Origin: Chloroflexota bacterium
Lineage (GTDB): Bacteria; Chloroflexota; Dehalococcoidia; GIF9; UBA5629
Direction of reading: 5' to 3'
Assembly: GCA_016875975.1 (NCBI GenBank)
Contig: VGOF01000033.1
Coordinates: forward strand, 1-11,036
DNA length: 11,036 nucleotides
The notes under the pieces were generated by a model. That model was not told the DNA's origin and made no database searches. It saw only the letters and a program-made list of their open reading frames with translations. Position 1 is the first letter of the stretch; the number at the start of each line of letters is the position of its first letter. Below, in pieces: positions 6,558 through 11,036 of this stretch. Position numbers and translations under genes: made by a program.

Positions 6558-7362
6558 CCCGCCTGTTGGTATCGAATCCAATTTCTTTCTTGAGTGCCCT
6601 GTAGAAATCATCCCTTGCATTGAGCTCAAGCCAGGGATGGTGGCCGCATTGTTTTAACAGAATGAATCGAAAGTTTTTTAGAACACGGGAGAGCGGGCCT
6701 TTAATTCCTTCGGCTGGATGGGGATCATGGTCGCCATGAATTGCGACTACGGGGCATCGAATTTTAACCCCGAGCTTTAACAATTCTCCGGTGCTCCTTA
6801 ATTTACTTGCTTGCGTCCATACCTTCTGAAAAATATCAGCGTCAGGGCCGCCCTCCGATACTGCAGGTTCTTGAGGCAGGGGAGCGAAGGAATCTGCCTT
6901 GCCCATCAGTTCCCCGAATCTGGCAAAGCTTTTGTCATCTAACCTATTAGAATTTAGCGCAGATGATAGGGACAGAACTTCTTTCTTTTCTGCTTCACTA
7001 AGGTGACTCAAACGTGTTTCCATGATTTTGGTAGCATATTTTTCCTCAAAGGGACCGCTGCTAATGAGAATGAGCTTTTTAACAAGCAAAGGATGATAGG
7101 CTGTTAATATGTAGCTTAACCATGCACCCCATGAGAAACCTATTAAAATTAACGGGGGATTGCCATAATTTTCCAGAATATTTCTTAATTCCTCTACCTG
7201 ACCTTCGACAGAGTTCGCTGTTTGTAACGGTTCCAGAACGCCAATCCCCAAAGAGATCTCGCGTGCGACCGGGTACATTTCTCCTCGTGCCCCAGGCCCA
7301 CCATGAACAACAGCTATATTGAACGGCTTCCTCCCATGCATTCTCAGGTTGTTCATATTCAT
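6550..7362 (-). CDS. Alpha/beta hydrolase, HGGPG (proline iminopeptidase-like) family
   Basis: A 270-aa serine hydrolase. Seen: the oxyanion motif HGGPG (20-24) near the N-terminus, the nucleophile elbow GFSWG with Ser77, a helical lid (about 105-190) rich in Glu and Lys, the acid in AIHGDHDPHP (Asp213, with Asp211 an alternative) and the catalytic His241 in CGHHPW. HGGPG is typical of S33 proline iminopeptidases and related hydrolases; the substrate here is unknown and may be an ester or a small amide. No signal peptide, so cytoplasmic. The ATG at 7360-7362 is preceded by ACGGAG seven bases away. Met3 (7354-7356) is a possible alternative. It is monocistronic by spacing. Confidence 0.87.
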   Translation of the reverse strand: MNMNNLRMHGRKPFNIAVVHGGPGARGEMYPVAREISLGIGVLEPLQTANSVEGQVEELRNILENYGNPPLILIGFSWGAWLSYILTAYHPLLVKKLILISSGPFEEKYATKIMETRLSHLSEAEKKEVLSLSSALNSNRLDDKSFARFGELMGKADSFAPLPQEPAVSEGGPDADIFQKVWTQASKLRSTGELLKLGVKIRCPVVAIHGDHDPHPAEGIKGPLSRVLKNFRFILLKQCGHHPWLELNARDDFYRALKKEIGFDTNRRVK

Positions 7363-7459
7363 ATGTTACTCCGTTACCCCTTTGGGAACAAAGGATGACG
7401 TTGTACGAGTGTCATCGAACGTGAGCGAAAAGGCAGACTGACGAAGATAACAGGAGCAA

Positions 7460-7477
7460 GTACTACCTATTGATACC
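7460..7477 (-). repeat. 18-bp fragment of the relic tail, inverted
   Basis: The minus strand reads GGTATCAATAGGTAGTAC, identical over 18 bases to 6509-6526 on the plus strand and nearly identical to the copy 2 tail. In the matching frame it encodes VSIGST. The flanks do not match, so only a short piece remains, in opposite orientation to the other relics. It lies in the 212-bp gap between the hydrolase and the acyl-CoA synthetase, where I see no other gene. Confidence 0.5.
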
Positions 7478-7574
7478 TTTGGTTAGAAATCTGAGGCCAA
7501 ATGGAGCTGAGGGGATTCGAGTTGCCCTCGCTTATAGTCAGAAGTAGTTAAAGGCTTTTGCTGCGCTGGGAAAG

Positions 7575-9296
7575 TTAGCCTTTGTAGGCCCCGATTCGTT
7601 CCAGGTATTCTTTGTATTCCACCATCTTGGCCAGCACGCGGGCGGCCTGTCTGCCTGAAGGATAGGAGTAGTGCCAGCCGCGGAGCCTGGGCTTGCCTTC
7701 GCCGAATGTGGTGGTAAGCACCGGCTTATGGTAATCGGCTACCATTTGCTCAGCCAGCGCTGCCAGGAAATTGGCTGAAGAATCCACCATCATGTTGCGC
7801 AGGTCATCCTGGCTGCCTGAGTTGATTGCCGAACGTGCCTGTTGAAAAGGCCTGACCACAGCTGCGGGGTTGATGCGTCCTGAAGCTATTGCCCGCGCTA
7901 TGAGCTGCGTGTGCATTGAAATCTCGTCCTCGTCCTGAATGTCCAGCATGGTAGCGAATGCCTTCACGATGGGTAGTATAGCGCTGGCTACCTTTGAGGC
8001 ATCCCCGGAGATAATGGCAGTACCAAGCGTTGGTCTGTTGTCATCGGGGCCATGCCTGGAGCGAAACAAGGTAGCCAGGTCAGGCAAGGAACCAGAACCA
8101 GCGGAGAGCACCAAGGGGGCAAAGATGGAGAAACCCCCCAGCCCCATGAAGATGAGAGCATCCACCTCATCTACGTTCAATAGTTTCTCCGGAGCGGTGA
8201 GATAGCTGATGAAATTCCTGTCGCCAGCAGGGTCAACGGGGTTGCCGTGGCTCCAGCGGGGGGGGAAGACCTTATCCAGCGCATCGATAACCTTCTTGGG
8301 CAAGGTCAACACGTCCAGTCCCTGCGAGGCACAGTCATCAGCGCAGAGAACACCATAGCTGCCACCGGGAGTCAGTATTGCCACGTTCCTCCCCCTGGGC
8401 AGTGGCTGGGTAAGGAAGCCTATGGCGATGTCCAGCATCTCATCCACAGTATCAGCCCTGACCACCCCGATGCTCTTGAAGGCTGCATCGTAAGCTTCGT
8501 TAGAGCCAGCCAGGGCGCCCGAATGAGAACTGATGGCCTTGGCTGCTGCTGTGGTCTTCCCCGGCTTGAGCACTATTACCGGTTTGTTAGGGGTGACTTT
8601 CCTGACCTTCTCTAAGAAGCGTTCGCCGTGGCTCAGGCCCTCGATGTAGGCCAGTATCACCTTGACCTTGGGGTCTTCACCGAAGTGCTCGATGTAGTCC
8701 TCTATCTGTATATCGGCGGCACAGCCGCAGCTAACATAGCGGTGAAAGCCCAGGCCAACCTCGTAGCCGGTCATCACGATGGCTCCGCCTACGTTGCCAC
8801 CCTGAGAAACAAGGGCCAGCGAACCATCCCTGACCAGCATGGGAAACATGAAAGCACGCAGTTCCGAAGAGGCGCTCCACATGCCCATGCAATTGGGGCC
8901 TACGAAGCGGATATTGCCTTTTTGGGCAATGCGCAGCACCTCATCCTGTAGCCTCTTGCCTTCTGGGCCTGTTTCGGCAAAGCCGGCAGAGATAATGACC
9001 GCTGCCTTCACACCCTTGGCTACGCAGTCCTCCATCACCGAGGAGACGAAGGGGGCGGGGATGACGAAGATGACCATGTCCACCGGATGGGGTATTTCGG
9101 TCACCCGCTTGTAGGCTTTGTGTCCCAGCACCTCGGGTTCCTTGTTGTTCACCGGGTAGACTGGCCCAGCAAAACCATCGAGGGCGCTGGAGAAGGTGGA
9201 GAAGCCCCACTTGTTCCGGTTATTGGTGGCGCCGACCACTGCCACCGACCTGGGATTGAATAGCGGTTCCAGTTCTGCGGTTATCGATTTACTCAT
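7575..9296 (-). CDS. NDP-forming acyl-CoA synthetase, alpha-type (no ATP-grasp)
   Basis: A 573-aa protein related to the alpha subunit of ADP-forming acetyl/acyl-CoA synthetases, which convert acyl-CoA, ADP and phosphate to acid, CoA and ATP, conserving energy in fermenters. Seen: CoA-binding domain (about 8-140) with SVAVVGATNN and GPNCMGM (133-139); succinyl-CoA-ligase-like domain with SQGGNVGG (164-171); the phosphorylated active-site His258 in SHSGALAG; second ligase domain with LTPGGSYGVL and GNPVDPAGD; and an ending KPVLTTTF...YPSGRQAARVLAKMVEY typical of the family. The ATP-grasp (beta) domain is absent and no beta gene lies within the window. At about 573 aa it exceeds the usual alpha length of about 460, the excess lying roughly at 390-500. 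The start ATG at 9294-9296 follows GTGGAG. It lies 76 bases after the DUF2628-like gene, so co-transcription is likely. Confidence 0.85.
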   Translation of the reverse strand: MSKSITAELEPLFNPRSVAVVGATNNRNKWGFSTFSSALDGFAGPVYPVNNKEPEVLGHKAYKRVTEIPHPVDMVIFVIPAPFVSSVMEDCVAKGVKAAVIISAGFAETGPEGKRLQDEVLRIAQKGNIRFVGPNCMGMWSASSELRAFMFPMLVRDGSLALVSQGGNVGGAIVMTGYEVGLGFHRYVSCGCAADIQIEDYIEHFGEDPKVKVILAYIEGLSHGERFLEKVRKVTPNKPVIVLKPGKTTAAAKAISSHSGALAGSNEAYDAAFKSIGVVRADTVDEMLDIAIGFLTQPLPRGRNVAILTPGGSYGVLCADDCASQGLDVLTLPKKVIDALDKVFPPRWSHGNPVDPAGDRNFISYLTAPEKLLNVDEVDALIFMGLGGFSIFAPLVLSAGSGSLPDLATLFRSRHGPDDNRPTLGTAIISGDASKVASAILPIVKAFATMLDIQDEDEISMHTQLIARAIASGRINPAAVVRPFQQARSAINSGSQDDLRNMMVDSSANFLAALAEQMVADYHKPVLTTTFGEGKPRLRGWHYSYPSGRQAARVLAKMVEYKEYLERIGAYKG

Positions 9297-9372
9297 TTAC
9301 ACTCCACTGTTACAAATTGGGCACAGATTGCGAATTGCATAAACAGGTTGCTGGCATAATATATTGGGGTAT

Positions 9373-9999
9373 TTAGTTGAATTGAATTTCGCCGCCACTG
9401 GAGTACAGGGCAGCAATCAATGCCCCCAGCACTCCTATCGCAATACTCACGATGAGCAGGGCGATGCCCACCCACATCCAGGTTCGCTGTGTCTTCTTAA
9501 AGTGCTCGACGCTGTTCCAGGTCTTGCTTTGCCAGGCCCACTCGTTGCCTTTTATGCCCAGTATGATGGACATTATTATTCCCAAAACGAAAGCTAGTAG
9601 GGATATCCAGACTCTATTGCCGATGCCCCATATCCAGCTCATTAGGAAAGCGCCCCAGTTCCAGCCCCGTATCTCATCGGGGATGACTGCGTCTTTGCCC
9701 TGTCCTGACGTGTTTCCCGTGGCAGCTTCAGCTTTAGCCGCTGCCTTTGCTTTCGCTGGTGCTTCGGCTGGGGGCTTGGTCAACCCCTTGCCCGGTTTTG
9801 TCTCCACCGCGGTTACGGCGGCCGGTGCACTTACAGCAGATGCTACAGCAGCTTTTTCAGTGAACATCTCCTCCACACATGGATTGCAGTATATCTTCCC
9901 CTTGAGAGTCACCTTGCATTCTTCGCAGACCAGTTTGCCACAACTTACACAGGCTCCAGCAGCATCTACTTTCTTGTGATAAGCGCAGGTAACCGCCAT
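9373..9999 (-). CDS. Cysteine-rich zinc-finger plus DUF2628-like membrane protein
   Basis: A 208-aa protein in three parts. Residues 5-41 carry Cys5, His8, Cys17, Cys20, Cys25, Cys28, Cys38 and Cys41, spaced as in B-box-like or small zinc fingers, so two zinc sites are likely. Residues 48-105 are a low-complexity linker of Ala, Pro and Lys. Residues 110-200 hold the membrane part: RGWNWGAFLMSWIWGIGN, hydrophobic segments at about 128-149 and 174-199, and the amphipathic GNEWAWQSKTWNSVEHFKKTQ between them. This resembles the DUF2628 family, whose role is unknown. No signal peptide; the zinc finger would probably face the cytoplasm. The ATG at 9997-9999 follows a strong GGGAGGTGA. It is the first gene of a probable two-gene unit with the acyl-CoA synthetase, although a functional link is not evident. 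Confidence 0.75.
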   Translation of the reverse strand: MAVTCAYHKKVDAAGACVSCGKLVCEECKVTLKGKIYCNPCVEEMFTEKAAVASAVSAPAAVTAVETKPGKGLTKPPAEAPAKAKAAAKAEAATGNTSGQGKDAVIPDEIRGWNWGAFLMSWIWGIGNRVWISLLAFVLGIIMSIILGIKGNEWAWQSKTWNSVEHFKKTQRTWMWVGIALLIVSIAIGVLGALIAALYSSGGEIQFN

Positions 10000-10053
10000 T
10001 TCTGTTCACCTCCCGTTGATTTCAAGATTTCGCCGATGTAGTATTATCTCAGA

Positions 10054-10059
10054 AGTATA
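10054..10059 (-). promoter_or_regulatory. Possible -10 (TATACT) for the zinc-finger/DUF2628 gene
   Basis: TATACT on the minus strand lies about 55 bases upstream of the ATG at 9999, a reasonable position in this divergent intergenic region. No good -35 hexamer sits 16-18 bases upstream, so this is only a suggestion. Confidence 0.25.
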
Positions 10060-10107
10060 CCATAAATCTCTAATATCTCATTCGAGTCGGTTTTGGGTGA
10101 GAGCATT

Positions 10108-10142
10108 GCTGCCGAGAGACCTCTAAACCTTACGAGGGCAGC
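10108..10142 (+). other. Inverted repeat in the leader of the lipoprotein gene
   Basis: GCTGCC (10108-10113) pairs with GGCAGC (10137-10142) around a 23-base interior that can also form AGAG/CTCT. It could be a leader hairpin or a binding site in the 179-bp divergent region. No known riboswitch pattern is recognised. Confidence 0.25.
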
Positions 10143-10178
10143 TTCGTTAATCAGGATGTATAAGCAAGGAGGAATGAA

Positions 10179-11036
10179 ATGAGCAAAATGCTAAAAGTTC
10201 TGTTACCCGTGTTGCTGGTAGTGGCGCTGGTCTTGTCGGCAGCGTGCTCTGCCAGGAAAGGAATTGCTCCATCGCCGCCATATCCTGCACCTGCGCCTAT
10301 GGTGCCTTCTGCTGCGGAGAGAAGCTATTCTGCTGAAGACAGTGCCGCCGGAGGCCAGACTGCAGGCTCTGAAACCGAGCGCAGGATTGTCAGGACGGGC
10401 TATCTAACGCTGGAAGTGAAGAATATTGCTGATTCCATGGTAGCCGTCTCCAATCTAGCCAAAGAGCTGGGTGGCTATGTCGTCTCCTCTAACAAGCAGG
10501 GGGGTGATGGCGCTGTGACTGGCAGGGTCGCAATTCGTGTCCCGGTGGAACGGTTTGATGAGGCGCTGGACAAGCTAAGAAAGCTAGCCGTGGATGTGCC
10601 CTATGAAAGCACTGAAGGGCGGGATGTGACCGAGGAATACTCTGACCTCAAAGCACAGCTCCGCAACCTGGAAGCTACTGAAGCCCAGTACCTGGAGCTG
10701 CTGAAGAAGGCGGACAAGGTAGAGGACATCCTGAAAGTGCAGCGGGAGCTTTCCGACGTACGCGGGCAAATCGAGCGGGTCAAGGGGCGAATTCAGTACC
10801 TGGAACGCACCTCAGACATGGCACTTATCGAGGTAACTCTACAGCAGACCAAGCCTCTGGGCGAAACCGGCTGGAGCGCATTAAAGACCCTGAAATCGGC
10901 AGCGCGCGGGCTGATTAACTTTGGCAAGATACTGGTTGATGCACTTATCTGGATAGCCATCTTCAGCCCCATTTGGGTGCCCATTGTTGTCCTGGTGTGG
11001 TACTTCAGGAAGCGGCGCAAGGCCAAAATAAGCTAG
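10179..11036 (+). CDS. DUF4349 domain lipoprotein
   Basis: A 285-aa predicted exported, membrane-anchored protein. Seen: N-terminal positive residues and a hydrophobic stretch (6-20) ending in a lipobox LSAAC with Cys23 as the likely lipidated residue; a Pro/Ala/Ser-rich linker (30-66); the DUF4349 core starting ERRIVRTGYLTLEV, with GRVAIRVPVERFDEAL (115-130) and the STEGRDVTEEYSDLKAQLRN signature (144-163); a coiled coil (about 152-208); LIEVTLQQ closing the domain; and a C-terminal transmembrane helix (about 252-275) followed by the basic tail RKRRKAK. The complete domain length matches the family. Its function is not established; an envelope-associated structural or sensing role is a guess. 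The ATG is preceded by AAGGAGG (10166-10172). A spurious upstream ATG at 10174 stops after two codons. The stop codon is the final three bases of the window. Confidence 0.9.
   Translation: MSKMLKVLLPVLLVVALVLSAACSARKGIAPSPPYPAPAPMVPSAAERSYSAEDSAAGGQTAGSETERRIVRTGYLTLEVKNIADSMVAVSNLAKELGGYVVSSNKQGGDGAVTGRVAIRVPVERFDEALDKLRKLAVDVPYESTEGRDVTEEYSDLKAQLRNLEATEAQYLELLKKADKVEDILKVQRELSDVRGQIERVKGRIQYLERTSDMALIEVTLQQTKPLGETGWSALKTLKSAARGLINFGKILVDALIWIAIFSPIWVPIVVLVWYFRKRRKAKIS

Noticed and set aside
7394..7416. GATGAC...GTCATC inverted repeat upstream of the hydrolase.
   Set aside because: Only six pairs with an 11-base loop; no terminator tail and no clear operator context.
7498..7535. Antisense tRNA-3'-end-like sequence (TGGAGCTGAGGGGATTCGA).
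   Set aside because: The T-loop region is distorted and no matching acceptor 5' strand, anticodon arm or D arm is found within 90 bases, so it is not a tRNA gene; at most an attachment-site-like remnant.
9452..9979. Plus-strand ORF of 175 codons.
   Set aside because: Antisense shadow of the zinc-finger/DUF2628 gene, which has a strong ribosome site and coherent domains.
1..11036. CRISPR array, rRNA, complete insertion sequence or intact integrase.
   Set aside because: No regularly spaced repeats, no rRNA-like sequence and no transposase or recombinase motifs were found on either strand.

Overview
The window looks like a bacterial chromosome segment from an anaerobe, plausibly Chloroflexota/Dehalococcoidia-like. 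The hints are an NDP-forming acyl-CoA synthetase relative, a 3-hydroxyacyl-CoA dehydrogenase, a DUF4349 lipoprotein, and a zinc-finger/DUF2628-like membrane protein. This placement is inference from gene content only; no rRNA or other phylogenetic marker is present. Almost all genes lie on the minus strand; only the last gene is on plus.

Left edge (1-559, minus): the N-terminal two thirds of a 3-hydroxybutyryl-CoA dehydrogenase-type enzyme with a strong ribosome binding site.

Middle-left (about 570-5240): an accessory block that is visibly more AT-rich. In transcription order on the minus strand it holds a self-inhibited (class II) Fic protein with a C-terminal winged helix, a ribbon-helix-helix antitoxin-like gene broken by two single-base frameshifts, and an 830-aa primase-like (AEP, TOTE-type) plus superfamily 2 helicase fusion. 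A cluster of inverted repeats overlaps the Fic start codon and looks like an autoregulatory operator. On both sides of this block, on the plus strand in direct orientation, are decayed copies of the same unrecognised protein-coding sequence. Their differences are mostly synonymous, so they were once real genes. They suggest a mobile or repeated gene family, and the Fic/helicase cargo may have arrived with it.

Middle (5377-7362, minus): a class I SAM-dependent methyltransferase and an HGGPG/GFSWG alpha/beta hydrolase, each with its own ribosome binding site and separated by long gaps. The gaps hold further C-terminal tails of the same relic family, near 6432-6557 and as an 18-bp piece at 7460-7477.

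Right (7575-11036): an orphan acyl-CoA synthetase alpha-type protein (CoA-binding plus CoA-ligase domains, active-site His, no ATP-grasp domain), preceded on the same strand by a cysteine-rich N-terminal/DUF2628-like membrane protein. A divergent promoter region separates these from a DUF4349 lipoprotein on the plus strand whose stop codon is the last three bases of the window.

The most interesting part is the 0.57-5.24 kb block: conflict-type genes, a broken antitoxin, and flanking coding relics not readily assigned to a known family.
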